In this document: in pieces, positions 8,783 to 17,667 of the stretch
Numbering within the stretch: the stretch's first letter is position 1
How the letters are laid out: each line of letters starts with the position of its first letter
Notes under the pieces: generated by a model
What the model was told of the DNA's origin: nothing
Database searches by the model: none
What the model saw: only the letters and a program-made list of their open reading frames with translations
Translations under genes and position numbers: made by a program
NCBI GenBank assembly: GCA_025055765.1
Contig: JANWWS010000017.1
Coordinates: 1-40,256 of the forward strand
Direction: 5' to 3'
Origin: Leptospiraceae bacterium
GTDB lineage: Bacteria; Spirochaetota; Leptospiria; Turneriellales; Turneriellaceae
DNA: 40,256 nucleotides

Positions 8783-8826
8783 GCCCCGGCTTTGCCGAGA
8801 AATAACCATGAGGCTGTGGCCGGGAC
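8783..8826 (+). terminator. Candidate terminator or attenuator spanning the next gene's start codon
   Basis: GCCCCGGC (8783-8790) can pair with GCCGGGAC (8819-8826) with one mismatch, followed by CTTTTCTTTC. The loop holds a smaller CGGC-TTT-GCCG hairpin and the ATG at 8808. It could end the sodB transcript or hide the start of the FlaA-like gene. The loop is long, so confidence is low. Confidence 0.35.
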
Positions 8827-9545
8827 TTTTCTTTCTTGTGTTTCCTGTTGGGGCAGAGTCTTTTTGGCAGGATCTCCTAAAGTCGGGCAGGTATGATTTT
8901 TATTTAATAGAGGATTTTGAGGAGCCAAGGAGTTGGCGTTTTGGTGAAGCAAAGGCGGTGCCGAGCTTTAGTCGTACCGTTATGGTAGACTTTCCCCAAA
9001 ATTATCGGGAACATGAAAAAGAGGCAGCAGAATTGTTCCTAAATGACCAAGTTCTTGCCACAAAATCAGCAGCTCTTTTTGGCAGGAAAACGCTTGAGAG
9101 AGAAAGCTCTCAGAAAAATCGTGCGCGCGAGCTTTTCTTGAGTTTTATGCACCCAGGTAAAGAGAGAGCCAGCTATTTATTAGAAAAACCTCTTACGCTA
9201 TTAGGCAGTGCTCGTTCCCTTACTTTTTATGTAAAAAGTCATCAATACCGTCACAGTCTCTTTGTGCTTATTTCTTCCCCTGGGCTAGGGGTACAAGAAC
9301 TCTACGCCGGAGATTTAGACTTCGAAGGCTGGCGGCGTTTTGAGACAAAGCTACCGGCTTTTTACTTGAGGCGCAATCCACAAAGACAAAATTTTTACGA
9401 GATTACCTTTCATGGCTTTTCTGTGAAAAGCCATTTTCGTGAAAATCCAGGTTTTTGCCATCTTGTTTTAGATCAAATTACCTTACTTATAGATCGCAGT
9501 GAAGAGTTTCTTCCAGGAGCATTGCAGAAAGACAATTGGCGCTAA
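8808..9545 (+). CDS. FlaA-like flagellar filament outer-layer (sheath) protein
   Basis: A 245-residue exported protein. Residues 1-16 (MRLWPGLFFLVFPVGA) look like a signal peptide. The mature part begins with an IEDFEEPRSWRFGEA segment and contains SARSLTFYVKSHQYRHSLFVLISSPG, then LYAGDLDFEGWRRFETKLP. This is the jelly-roll layout of spirochaetal FlaA (short carbohydrate-binding-like strands, then a D-x-x-G-W-R-x-x-x-x-x-P motif). FlaA coats the periplasmic flagellar filament. No other flagellar gene is adjacent; it lies between sodB and pabB, so it may be a diverged paralogue and I give no symbol. It has no clear Shine-Dalgarno. Confidence 0.72.
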   Translation: MRLWPGLFFLVFPVGAESFWQDLLKSGRYDFYLIEDFEEPRSWRFGEAKAVPSFSRTVMVDFPQNYREHEKEAAELFLNDQVLATKSAALFGRKTLERESSQKNRARELFLSFMHPGKERASYLLEKPLTLLGSARSLTFYVKSHQYRHSLFVLISSPGLGVQELYAGDLDFEGWRRFETKLPAFYLRRNPQRQNFYEITFHGFSVKSHFRENPGFCHLVLDQITLLIDRSEEFLPGALQKDNWR

Positions 9546-9573
9546 TAGGAAAAGGCCGGGGGGCCTTGAGCTC

Positions 9574-10518
9574 ATGAATTTCCTAACAAAGGAGAAGGTA
9601 CCTTTTTTCTTTGCCATTGACTATGAAATGAAGACCTGGGATGTCTTTCCCGCCTCGGGGCACGAAGCAGGGCCATACCGCTTTTCCTTTCCAGAAAATC
9701 CAGATCATCGCAAAAATCTCTCATGTGCCATTGAGCCCCTCCGTTTTTCCTATACAGAGTTTCACAAGCGTTTTCAAAAAATAAAACAAAAAATAGAGGA
9801 AGGCTATTCCTGGCTTGCCAATCTCACTTTTTCCATTCCTGTTAAGCTAAAAGGAGACTTAGAAGATATTTACTTAACCGCCTCTTCCCCCTACCGCATT
9901 TTGCGCAAAAATAGCTTTGTTTGTTTTTCCCCAGAGAGTTTTGTGAAAATCCGCAATGGGCGTATTGAAACTCGCCCTATGAAGGGAACCCTAAGCATGG
10001 CTAACGATGAGGCTTTAGAAGAAAAACTTAGGGAACTTCTGCACAATGCTAAAGAAAAGGCCGAGCAATATACCGTAACGGATTTGTTGCGCAATGACCT
10101 CAGTCAAGTGGCCCATAAGGTAAAGGTCGAAAGTTTTCGCTATCCGACAGTTATTGCGGCAGGGGAAAAGAAAATTTTGCAGACAAGTACCTTAATCTCT
10201 GGTGAACTAAAAGAAAATTTTCGCCATAACCTGGGAGATCTTTTCTTAAAAATACTTCCCGCAGGGAGTGTCACAGGAGCTCCTAAAAGAGAAACCGTGA
10301 GGCTTCTAAGGAAAATAGAAAAACAAAAACGCGGTTTTTACTGTGGCGTAGCAGGCTTTTTTGATGGTGAAAATTTAGATAGCTGTGTTTTAATTCGCTT
10401 TCTTGAAAAAAAGGGGAAAAATTTTTATTACCATAGTGGTGTGGGGGTAACGGCCGATAGTGTTGCCGAAGATGAATACCAGGAACTACTAGACAAGGTT
10501 TATGTCCCTTTTTCTTGA
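9574..10518 (+). CDS. pabB: Aminodeoxychorismate synthase component I, short form
   Basis: A 314-residue chorismate-binding enzyme. The C-terminal catalytic half is complete: a RPMKGTLSM loop, the EQYTVTDLLRNDLSQVA motif, LPAGSVTGAPKRETVRLLRKIE (the chorismate-binding signature), YCGVAGFFDG and the final DEYQELLDK. The N-terminal lobe is much shorter than in E. coli PabB (about 450 residues), as in other compact PabB proteins. With a glutamine amidotransferase it makes 4-amino-4-deoxychorismate for folate. ATG 9574 is preferred to an upstream in-frame ATG at 9499 that would overlap the FlaA-like gene. It overlaps the next gene by 17 bp. Confidence 0.9.
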   Translation: MNFLTKEKVPFFFAIDYEMKTWDVFPASGHEAGPYRFSFPENPDHRKNLSCAIEPLRFSYTEFHKRFQKIKQKIEEGYSWLANLTFSIPVKLKGDLEDIYLTASSPYRILRKNSFVCFSPESFVKIRNGRIETRPMKGTLSMANDEALEEKLRELLHNAKEKAEQYTVTDLLRNDLSQVAHKVKVESFRYPTVIAAGEKKILQTSTLISGELKENFRHNLGDLFLKILPAGSVTGAPKRETVRLLRKIEKQKRGFYCGVAGFFDGENLDSCVLIRFLEKKGKNFYYHSGVGVTADSVAEDEYQELLDKVYVPFS

Positions 10519-11092
10519 AACTATCCGCTTTGAAAACTACCAGGCCCCCCTCTTGGCCTGGCATGAGCAAAGGTTAAATGAAACCATTAGGGCCCACTAT
10601 GGCAATGCTGGATATATTTCTCTTGCGAAATTACATCCCCCCGATGGACGTCTCTATAAGTGTCGAGTTACCTATAGTTCTCGTATCGAAAAAGCGGAAT
10701 TTACCTTGTATGAGGAGCGGCGCATAGAAAGTCTTAGGCTTGTCTTTTGCGATAGCATCCGTTACAATTACAAATACGCGGACCGTGGCGAACTGGACAG
10801 GCTATATGACGAGCGCCGTGGCTGTGATGATGTTCTTATCGTTAGGCAGGGACTTGTAACTGATACCAGTTTTGCAAACATCCTTTTTTATAAAGAAGGC
10901 CGATGGTTTACACCCGCTCAGCCTTTGCTAGCGGGGGTACAAAGAGCTTTCTTAATTTCTCTTGGTAAGATTATCCCTATGCCGATTTCGTGGCGAGAAA
11001 TAAAACAATTTCAACGATTCATGCTTATTAATGCCATGCTTCCTTTTGATTTTTCTCGCAGTCAAGGCATAGATCGCATTGAGTTTAGTTGA
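10502..11092 (+). CDS. Class IV aminotransferase fold enzyme, probable aminodeoxychorismate lyase
   Basis: A 196-residue protein of the branched-chain aminotransferase/4-amino-4-deoxychorismate lyase family. The lysine in IRYNYKYADR is the expected PLP lysine; DVLIVRQGLVTDTSFANILFYKEGRWFTPAQPLLAGVQRAFL matches the family's cofactor and phosphate-binding segment (E/D-x-S-x-x-N-I). The lyase cleaves aminodeoxychorismate to p-aminobenzoate and pyruvate, the step after PabB. The 17-bp overlap with pabB supports this pairing; in many bacteria the two are one fused protein. At 196 residues it is shorter than E. coli PabC. It overlaps the convergent LON-domain gene by 8 bp. Confidence 0.82.
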   Translation: MSLFLETIRFENYQAPLLAWHEQRLNETIRAHYGNAGYISLAKLHPPDGRLYKCRVTYSSRIEKAEFTLYEERRIESLRLVFCDSIRYNYKYADRGELDRLYDERRGCDDVLIVRQGLVTDTSFANILFYKEGRWFTPAQPLLAGVQRAFLISLGKIIPMPISWREIKQFQRFMLINAMLPFDFSRSQGIDRIEFS

Positions 11093-11744
11093 TGGAGAAT
11101 GGGCCCATATTTCTAGCTTGTCTAATGGAATCATGTTGGCGCAAGAGCCGAATTTCATCGGCAAGACGGCTAATGGCCATGCGGTAAAGGGTGGGGACGT
11201 CACTTTCTTTTAGAAACTTTAATTTTAGCATATTGGAATTGGCTAGAATGCCTGGCACTGCGTAGACCAGGGCAAGTTCTTCTTGGGCTAAGAGTTCCAA
11301 GTCAGGCTGCAAATTGCTGGCGGATGGCCGAGAGAGGATTTCGCGTATCTTCGCCATAAGCTCTTTTTCTAGTTTGTTTTTTTCTGCCTTTCGGTAAGGA
11401 AAATAAGGAATTTCCTGCACCTCAGCTGAGTAATAACCATCAGGGGTTAAGGACATATGATGGATCCTCACCCTCTGTAAACCAATGGCCTGTACAAAAA
11501 GACGAAATCCCTCTTCTGTGCTCGTTTGAATATCCAGAATTTGGGCAAGACAACCTATTGCATAAGGCTGAGGTGGGGGGCCACCCACTTCCCTTCCTTT
11601 GCGGATTAAATGCACAGAAAAGCGACTCTCACCCTTCTTTTGCAAATCCCGGAGCATAGCTAAATACCGTGGTTCAAAAATCTGTAGAGAAATCACCATC
11701 TTTGGCAAAAGGACGGTATTTAGTGGGAAAATGGGTATCTGCAT
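11085..11744 (-). CDS. LON N-terminal domain protein (no protease domain)
   Basis: A 219-residue stand-alone LON substrate-binding domain. It starts MQIPIFPLNTVLLPKM, has ISLQIFEPRYLAMLRDL, the AIGCLAQILDIQ strand, and the R-x-x-V-x-A-I-G-L-Q-R-V-R-I segment typical of the fold. The AAA ATPase and Ser-Lys protease domains of Lon are absent and there is no room for them. Such proteins are widespread in bacteria and their role is not settled. AGGTG lies 6 nt before the ATG. The gene is divergent from the phosphatase-fold lipoprotein. Confidence 0.87.
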   Translation of the reverse strand: MQIPIFPLNTVLLPKMVISLQIFEPRYLAMLRDLQKKGESRFSVHLIRKGREVGGPPPQPYAIGCLAQILDIQTSTEEGFRLFVQAIGLQRVRIHHMSLTPDGYYSAEVQEIPYFPYRKAEKNKLEKELMAKIREILSRPSASNLQPDLELLAQEELALVYAVPGILANSNMLKLKFLKESDVPTLYRMAISRLADEIRLLRQHDSIRQARNMGPFSIN

Positions 11745-11769
11745 GATGTCACCTGCGTAGACAAAGCAT

Positions 11770-11775
11770 TTGACA
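11770..11775 (+). promoter_or_regulatory. TTGACA element before the EEP lipoprotein gene
   Basis: A perfect TTGACA ends 30 nt before GTG 11806. TATATT follows after only 8 bp (11784-11789); at 17 bp there is only TCGGTT. It belongs to the recurrent TTGAC-to-start spacing. Because of this element I did not take TTG 11770 as a start codon. Confidence 0.4.
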
Positions 11776-11805
11776 GCTTGGCCTATATTGTTTCGGTTTG
11801 CCGCA

Positions 11806-12732
11806 GTGCGTCAACATTTTCTTTTCATACTCGTTGTCTATGTCGTAGTTTGCCAGCCCAAAGCCCCAGAATGTCATGGTGTCCACAGCAGGCATTGCTT
11901 GCAGATAGCGACCTTTAATGTTGCCTATTTCCCAGCTGGCAAAGATAGACTTTTGCCACCGGCTGACATAGCTTACCGAATGCGCGCCATGGGCGATCTC
12001 TGGGAAAATCAAGGTTTTGATGTTGTAGGAGCCCAAGAAGTAATGGACGATCCGCTTTATTTGCAAGAATTTACGCAAAATTACCTTAAGGGAAAATTTG
12101 CCTATGTGTTAGGTAACTCAGGCCCTCCTGAGCAAAAAGTGGCTCTTTTTTACCGCACAGATCTTATTGAGCTCAAAGAAGCATATGATCTCGACAAAGA
12201 AACCTCCTTCGGGATTATTGACGAGAGAGAACCACATTGGTCGCAAAACCACAGACGCCCACTCTACGCTGTGCTGAAGGTGCGAGATACGGATTTTGTT
12301 TTTAAGATTATAGTCTTGCACTTAAAATCAGGAAGCCAAAGTGAAAGCTGTGAAATTCGTCATAAACAGGTTAGCGATCTCTCTCATTTTCTCGATTACC
12401 AAGACGCAGCGGATATCGTACTCGGGGATTTCAACGACACCCTTCCAGGAATGGGCATTTGTGTCACAAAAGACACTTTAGCGTTGCTTGAAAAAAAAGC
12501 CAAATATGAATTTTTAAGTTGGCCAGGCAGAAGCATCTCGCCCAAAAGTGTGAGTTTTTTGCGCCGTCCTTACCGCTCTTTAATTGACCATATCTATATT
12601 GCCAGAGAGCTTCTTCCTTTTGTAGTCTCCCTCTACTCTTGGAAAAGCGAGGTTATTAACCACCAAAATGAGATGATTTCGGACCACCAGCCTGTGGTTA
12701 TGTGGTTACGGCTTAAGGATATTCCACGGTAA
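11806..12732 (+). CDS. Endonuclease/exonuclease/phosphatase-fold lipoprotein
   Basis: A DNase I-like fold protein of about 308 residues. Fold motifs in order: IATFNVAYF (Asn), VVGAQEVMDD (catalytic Glu), IVLHLKSGSQ (His), IVLGDFNDTLPG (Asp, Asn), DHIYIAREL and SDHQPVVMWL (Asp-His pair). All usual catalytic residues of the fold are present. It could cut DNA or a phosphoester such as a phospholipid; the sequence does not tell which. I start at GTG 11806 because it gives RQHFLFILVVYVVVC, a hydrophobic stretch ending in a lipobox-like cysteine, so export as a lipoprotein is likely. An in-frame TTG at 11770 is the longer option. It overlaps the convergent gene by 20 bp. Confidence 0.82.
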   Translation: MRQHFLFILVVYVVVCQPKAPECHGVHSRHCLQIATFNVAYFPAGKDRLLPPADIAYRMRAMGDLWENQGFDVVGAQEVMDDPLYLQEFTQNYLKGKFAYVLGNSGPPEQKVALFYRTDLIELKEAYDLDKETSFGIIDEREPHWSQNHRRPLYAVLKVRDTDFVFKIIVLHLKSGSQSESCEIRHKQVSDLSHFLDYQDAADIVLGDFNDTLPGMGICVTKDTLALLEKKAKYEFLSWPGRSISPKSVSFLRRPYRSLIDHIYIARELLPFVVSLYSWKSEVINHQNEMISDHQPVVMWLRLKDIPR

Positions 12733-13249
12733 GCTCGCACTCGCAGTCCTCTTGTTCACAGCTGCCCCGGTATTTTACCGATAGTATTTTTATGCCAGCT
12801 AGATAGGCCGGATAACTTTGCCGCCGCAGCTTATCTGCCCTTCTAGGATCACTGACCACTAGGCGGTGAAGCTCTTGATCCCTAGTTTCAATAGTAAGAA
12901 AATCCCCCAAGCTGCATATAAAGACCTCCCCCTGCTCTTGCAAAGAAAGAGAAAGGATTTCCACAACACCTTGCTTGCCAAAGAGATACCAACCGCTCTG
13001 GCCCTTTCTTGTCTCAAATACCACCTCATCTTGCAGACGGGCCATGTGCACCGCTACATTGCAAAAGGCAGCCCAAAAAGCCTCCGCTTTTTTTACCTCA
13101 GCAGATACCTGCTTTTTCTCGGACCTATAGAGCGGTCTATAGGTGCCTGTATAGGTAAAGCGAGAGGTACCCTTTTCCCTTGCAAAGAGAGGTAGAGCAA
13201 GAGTAAAAAATAAGTACAGAAGAGAAATCCTCGTGTGGCAAAAACGCAT
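12713..13249 (-). CDS. Small exported protein of unknown function
   Basis: A 178-residue protein with a clear signal peptide (RISLLYLFFTLALPLFA, residues 7-23). The mature part has a basic central segment, a VVFETRKGQSGWYLFGKQGVVEIL stretch suggestive of beta strands, and four cysteines near the end, three of them clustered in CEQEDCECEL, which may form disulfides. I recognise no family. It lies just downstream of pdhB on the same strand, about 55 bp away, so it may belong to the same transcript or be separate. Its 3' end overlaps the EEP lipoprotein gene. Confidence 0.7.
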   Translation of the reverse strand: MRFCHTRISLLYLFFTLALPLFAREKGTSRFTYTGTYRPLYRSEKKQVSAEVKKAEAFWAAFCNVAVHMARLQDEVVFETRKGQSGWYLFGKQGVVEILSLSLQEQGEVFICSLGDFLTIETRDQELHRLVVSDPRRADKLRRQSYPAYLAGIKILSVKYRGSCEQEDCECELTVEYP

Positions 13250-13303
13250 AATTTATTATCGGATGTTTTTGCCTAGGGGAAAGGCTTTGGTTTGCGAAAA
13301 ATC

Positions 13304-14278
13304 CTAACTTAACATGTGGCGTATGTGAGCCTGAATCTTTGCTACATTGGGCAAAACTAATTCCTCTAAAGGAAAGGCATATGGCATAGGTACATCTTCG
13401 GAGGAAAGGATTTCCACAGGGGCATCTAGTTCATCGAAAGCTTCTTTTTGAATTAGGTAGGCTATGTGTTCGCCAAAGGAAGCAATAGGCCAGGCTTCCT
13501 GGACAATAAGCACCCGATGGGTTTTAGCCACTGATGCTAAGATTGTCGATAGATCGAGAGGTCTTAGGGTACGTGGGTCAACCACCTCAACCGAGATTTT
13601 TTCTTTTTCCATTTCATGGGCTGCCTGCAAGGCATAAGTCAAGGTTAGTCCCCAGGCAATGAGGGTGAGATCAGTGCCTTCTTTTTTCACATCGGCCTTC
13701 CCTATGGGGATAAGGTATTCTCCCTCGGGGATTTCTCCGCTAAGGTTATACATTTTTTCACTCTCCAAGAAAATGACGGGATCATCGTCCCGGATGGCTG
13801 CTTTTAAAAGACCTTTCATATCTTTGGCGGTTCCGCCCGCAACGACCTTTAGCCCAGGAACATACGCATAGTAGTTTTCAAAAATTTGGGAATGTTGGGC
13901 CGCGAGGGCTCCACCTGCTCCCTGAGGCCCCCGAAATACTATGGGGAGCTCAAACTGCCCTCCCGACATATAACGGATCTTCGCGGCGTTGTTTACTATT
14001 TGGTCTAAAGCTACCAAAGAAAAATTCCAGGTCATGAATTCCACAACGGGGCGTAGACCTACCAGAGCTGCACCAATACCTATTCCCGCAAAACCTTCTT
14101 CGGCGATGGGGGTATCTAAAACCCTGTCTTCCCCATATTTGGCCAAGAGACCTTGGGTTACCTTGTAAGGACCATTGTAATGGCCCACCTCCTCGCCTAT
14201 GATAAAGACACGACGATCTCGTGCCATTTCCTCATCTAGGGCCTGGTTGAGTGCCTCCCGAACAGTTACCGTGGGCAT
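13304..14278 (-). CDS. pdhB: Pyruvate dehydrogenase E1 component, beta subunit
   Basis: A 324-residue transketolase-like beta subunit. It starts TVTVREALNQALDEEMARD, has GEEVGHYNGPYKVTQGL and DTPIAEEGFAGIGIGAALVGLRPVVEFM (the thiamine-diphosphate site, with the activating Glu), then HSQIFENYYAYVPGLKVV and the C-terminal EVVDPRTLRPLD domain. With an alpha subunit it decarboxylates pyruvate and acetylates E2, feeding the TCA cycle. The start codon overlaps the stop of the upstream lipoprotein gene (TAATG). No pdhA is adjacent, so the alpha subunit must lie elsewhere. A branched-chain 2-oxoacid E1 beta is the less likely alternative. Confidence 0.93.
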   Translation of the reverse strand: MPTVTVREALNQALDEEMARDRRVFIIGEEVGHYNGPYKVTQGLLAKYGEDRVLDTPIAEEGFAGIGIGAALVGLRPVVEFMTWNFSLVALDQIVNNAAKIRYMSGGQFELPIVFRGPQGAGGALAAQHSQIFENYYAYVPGLKVVAGGTAKDMKGLLKAAIRDDDPVIFLESEKMYNLSGEIPEGEYLIPIGKADVKKEGTDLTLIAWGLTLTYALQAAHEMEKEKISVEVVDPRTLRPLDLSTILASVAKTHRVLIVQEAWPIASFGEHIAYLIQKEAFDELDAPVEILSSEDVPMPYAFPLEELVLPNVAKIQAHIRHMLS

Positions 14279-14901
14279 TAGCTTTGTTTGATCTCCTCCA
14301 TGAGCTTTTTGGTGCCTTCTTTTATTTTGATTTGCAGCTCGGGAAGGATTTTCTCGGGAGGTATAAATCGCAGCAGCTGCTCAAATGCTTGGCGTTTCAT
14401 TCCCCGATCCAGAAAGGATTTTACTTCCTTTACTTCAAAATCTGAGCTTTCGCTTTGCGCTACCAAGTAGCCTTCTTCTTTACCTAAGTATTCTCTCATC
14501 CTTTCATCCATAAAAACCACATAGGCAGTGCAGACAAACTTGTACCGATATCCTCTAACGGGCACATAATAGCCTTTCAACCACACCCCTGAGACAAGAT
14601 CAGCCTCAAATTGAGCACGGTTTTGCACCACATAAGTGCGAGGCAAAGACCAACTTTCGGCAATGGCCTCTTTTACCGATTCCGCTGTTTGTGCAAAATT
14701 TTCTGGGAAGTTTTGCCCAATGATACCTTCTACATCGTAGACAATTTGCATGGTTGGTGGAGCCCCTTTGGGTTTTAGCCCGTAAACTACGGCTACCAGA
14801 GGATCCCGCTCAAATTTGCTGCGCAGATCCTTACTTGTAGCACAAAAAAACAAAATCAAGGCTGTCATCCCCAAGAGAATGTTTTTTTTCACAACGGGCA
14901 T
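14278..14901 (-). CDS. Putative lipoprotein of unknown function, coupled to pdhB
   Basis: A 207-residue protein when started at ATG 14901, which gives MPVVKKNILLGMTALILFFC, a lipoprotein signal with Cys20. An in-frame ATG 11 codons upstream is possible but puts charged residues before the signal. The mature part has the segments VVYGLKPKGAPPTMQIVYDVEG, ESWSLPRTYVVQNRAQFEADL and YKFVCTAYVVFMDERM and ends in basic helices. I do not recognise the family. The stop codon overlaps the pdhB start by one base (TAATG), so translation of the two is probably coupled, an odd pairing of an envelope protein with a central-metabolism enzyme. TTGACA lies 27 nt before the start. Confidence 0.72.
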   Translation of the reverse strand: MPVVKKNILLGMTALILFFCATSKDLRSKFERDPLVAVVYGLKPKGAPPTMQIVYDVEGIIGQNFPENFAQTAESVKEAIAESWSLPRTYVVQNRAQFEADLVSGVWLKGYYVPVRGYRYKFVCTAYVVFMDERMREYLGKEEGYLVAQSESSDFEVKEVKSFLDRGMKRQAFEQLLRFIPPEKILPELQIKIKEGTKKLMEEIKQS

Positions 14902-14928
14902 AAGGCCATCCACAAGAAATAAGGGCTT

Positions 14929-14934
14929 TGTCAA
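14929..14934 (-). promoter_or_regulatory. TTGACA element before the lipoprotein-pdhB operon
   Basis: A perfect TTGACA on the minus strand ends 27 nt before ATG 14901. The -10 region at 17 bp is poor (GGATGG). It is one of the recurrent TTGAC-to-start cases and the best promoter candidate for lipoprotein-pdhB. Confidence 0.38.
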
Positions 14935-14983
14935 CCAAAAGTCTCATTTACGCTGTTGTGCGAAAAGTTGGTTTTCCAAATAC

Positions 14984-14989
14984 TTGACG
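14984..14989 (+). promoter_or_regulatory. TTGACG element before the anchored hypothetical gene
   Basis: TTGACG ends 29 nt before ATG 15019, which has no Shine-Dalgarno. AGGAAT follows after 8 bp; at 17 bp there is only ACTGTC. Confidence 0.33.
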
Positions 14990-15018
14990 CAGGTGTCAGG
15001 AATTGCACTGTCACCGGC

Positions 15019-16059
15019 ATGTCTCAAGAAAAGCCTTCGCTTTGGCAGAAAATCCTACATATAGCTATCATTGGTGTTATTTCCGTTGTCTTTGTTGTGC
15101 TTGCCATACGGCTTGCTGTGTCGGAGTTTAAACGGGAAGAAAAACCACTTAAGCTATTTCAAGAGCCCTCTAAAGTAAAACTACGCTCTCGCCAAGGTAC
15201 CTATATGTTACTCAAAAATCTAAACTTTCGTCTTAGTGATGAAATCGATCTAAAAGTATATGAGCTTGTAGGCGAGGCCATCCCCCTTAAACCCTATGAG
15301 ATAGTAAATTTTGATGATGTAAATCAATTTGTTATCGATATCCTACAGGCGGATGTATTTTTGGAGACAAGAATCTTAGAGTATATCTTCAACAACTTGG
15401 TTTTTAATTACGAGGGCTCTCCTTTGAGAAACCTTAAGATGAAATTTGTAGAAATACCAGGTGAAGCTGAGCGCCGACTTTTGCTTTCTGGCGACATGAA
15501 ACTTGTGATGTGGATAGGTTTTGAAATGTTAGCTAAGATGAGCCTTGACACAGACAATGTACTATTTGTAATTGAAGCCGAGAAAATTAAGTCTTTAGGT
15601 AATCCCATGACCAAGCCCCTCTTAGACCTCGTAGGTCTTGACCTCGAAAAACTTTTACCAGTGCCATCGGGTAGGGGTATAACTATGAAGGGAAACCGAA
15701 TCATCGTTGAGCCATTTGCCATTTTCCCCCCCCCTCGTATTGGGGGTTATATCACACAGATGCAGCTTTTAGACAAGGGTCTACGGCTTAAATTTGATAA
15801 CCCCTTTAAAGTAAACTTTCCTGAGCTACCCGAGAAAAAAGTGCGAAATTTTTTGTTCTTGTACCAGGGAGATGTGAAATTTGGTAAACTGCGCATGGTG
15901 GATACCAGGCTGCAGATGATTGATCTTGATCAAAAAGATGATTTTGATTTCTATCTTAAAAAGTACTTTATCCCCTTAGTTAAGGGTTATTCGAAAATCA
16001 AGAGCGATGCTTCTGTGGTGGCCTACATCCCTGATTTTGAAGATGCACTACGACGCTAA
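15019..16059 (+). CDS. Membrane-anchored hypothetical protein
   Basis: A 346-residue protein from ATG 15019. A short basic N-terminus is followed by one transmembrane helix (ILHIAIIGVISVVFVVLAIRL, about residues 13-33). The remaining 310 residues look soluble, probably periplasmic, with alternating hydrophobic segments such as LLLSGDMKLVMWIGFEMLAKMSLD and a conserved-looking IIVEPFAIFPPPRIGGYI. I recognise no family or active site. An ATG at 14956 in the same frame would add 21 residues before the helix; I prefer 15019 for the compact N-terminus. It is divergent from the pdhB operon and overlaps convergent yqgE by 4 bp. Confidence 0.75.
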   Translation: MSQEKPSLWQKILHIAIIGVISVVFVVLAIRLAVSEFKREEKPLKLFQEPSKVKLRSRQGTYMLLKNLNFRLSDEIDLKVYELVGEAIPLKPYEIVNFDDVNQFVIDILQADVFLETRILEYIFNNLVFNYEGSPLRNLKMKFVEIPGEAERRLLLSGDMKLVMWIGFEMLAKMSLDTDNVLFVIEAEKIKSLGNPMTKPLLDLVGLDLEKLLPVPSGRGITMKGNRIIVEPFAIFPPPRIGGYITQMQLLDKGLRLKFDNPFKVNFPELPEKKVRNFLFLYQGDVKFGKLRMVDTRLQMIDLDQKDDFDFYLKKYFIPLVKGYSKIKSDASVVAYIPDFEDALRR

Positions 16060-16601
16060 TTAAAGGCGGGATCTTTCACAAAGCGGGAATACCACTCATA
16101 GAGACCACCTTTTCGCCGAAAAGCTTCTTTCCATAAATTGAGAGTAAATTCCTCAGGGGTTTCCTCGGCGGGCCCAGAAAAAACCAATTCTTCATCCCCG
16201 GGCAAGATAAACCAAGAACCCGTCTGCATTTCCGCCTCAAGTTGCCCTGGCCCCCAGCCAGAATAACCAAAGAATATTTTTAAGGATGAGCCTTCTGAGA
16301 TAACATCATCATATACCTCTTCCGCATTGGTTAAAAAATAGCCAGGTAGGATTTCTTTGCCTGCCACGGGTGAACTAGCGCATGTGTGCAAGATAAAGAG
16401 ATCTTGTTTCGCTACCGGACCTCCCGTAAAAGGTATGAGTTTGCCGCGAAAAAGTTGGTTTTGAGAAATCATATTTACCACAAAACCAAAGGCACCGCGT
16501 ACATCGTGTTCTAAAAGAAAAACCACCGAGTGGCGAAAGTTGGGATCGTAGAGATTGGGAGAAGCTAAGAGAAATTTCCCTCTTAATGAAAAATGAGCCA
16601 C
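16056..16601 (-). CDS. yqgE: UPF0301 (YqgE/AlgH) family protein
   Basis: A 181-residue member of the YqgE/AlgH family. It starts with GKFLLASPNLYDPNFRHSVVFLLEHDVRGAFGFVVN, the family's hallmark N-terminus, and has FTGGPVAKQDLFILH in the middle and FFGYSGWGPGQLEAEMQTGSWFI near the end. The family is cytoplasmic and conserved; a role in transcriptional control (AlgH in Pseudomonas) has been suggested, but the molecular function is not established. The gene starts 2 bp after the mdh stop, so both are on one transcript. The 3' end overlaps the anchored hypothetical gene by 4 bp. Confidence 0.93.
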   Translation of the reverse strand: MAHFSLRGKFLLASPNLYDPNFRHSVVFLLEHDVRGAFGFVVNMISQNQLFRGKLIPFTGGPVAKQDLFILHTCASSPVAGKEILPGYFLTNAEEVYDDVISEGSSLKIFFGYSGWGPGQLEAEMQTGSWFILPGDEELVFSGPAEETPEEFTLNLWKEAFRRKGGLYEWYSRFVKDPAFN

Positions 16602-16603
16602 AC

Positions 16604-17605
<1,002 letters not shown>

Positions 17606-17633
17606 TTACGGGCCGTCAAGGTTTTTCTTTATG

Positions 17634-17639
17634 TTGACT
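17634..17639 (+). promoter_or_regulatory. TTGACT element before the FeS oxidoreductase gene
   Basis: TTGACT ends 28 nt before ATG 17668, which lacks a Shine-Dalgarno. GGGAAT lies 8 bp downstream; at 17 bp only TCTGTG is found. A member of the recurrent spacing described in the findings. Confidence 0.35.
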
Positions 17640-17667
17640 TGCTATGTGGGAATTTGTCTGTGCCGGT

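Noticed and set aside
11770-11805. TTG 11770 as start of the EEP lipoprotein gene
   Set aside because: TTG there is the first codon of a perfect TTGACA promoter hexamer, and starting later at GTG 11806 gives a clean lipoprotein signal.
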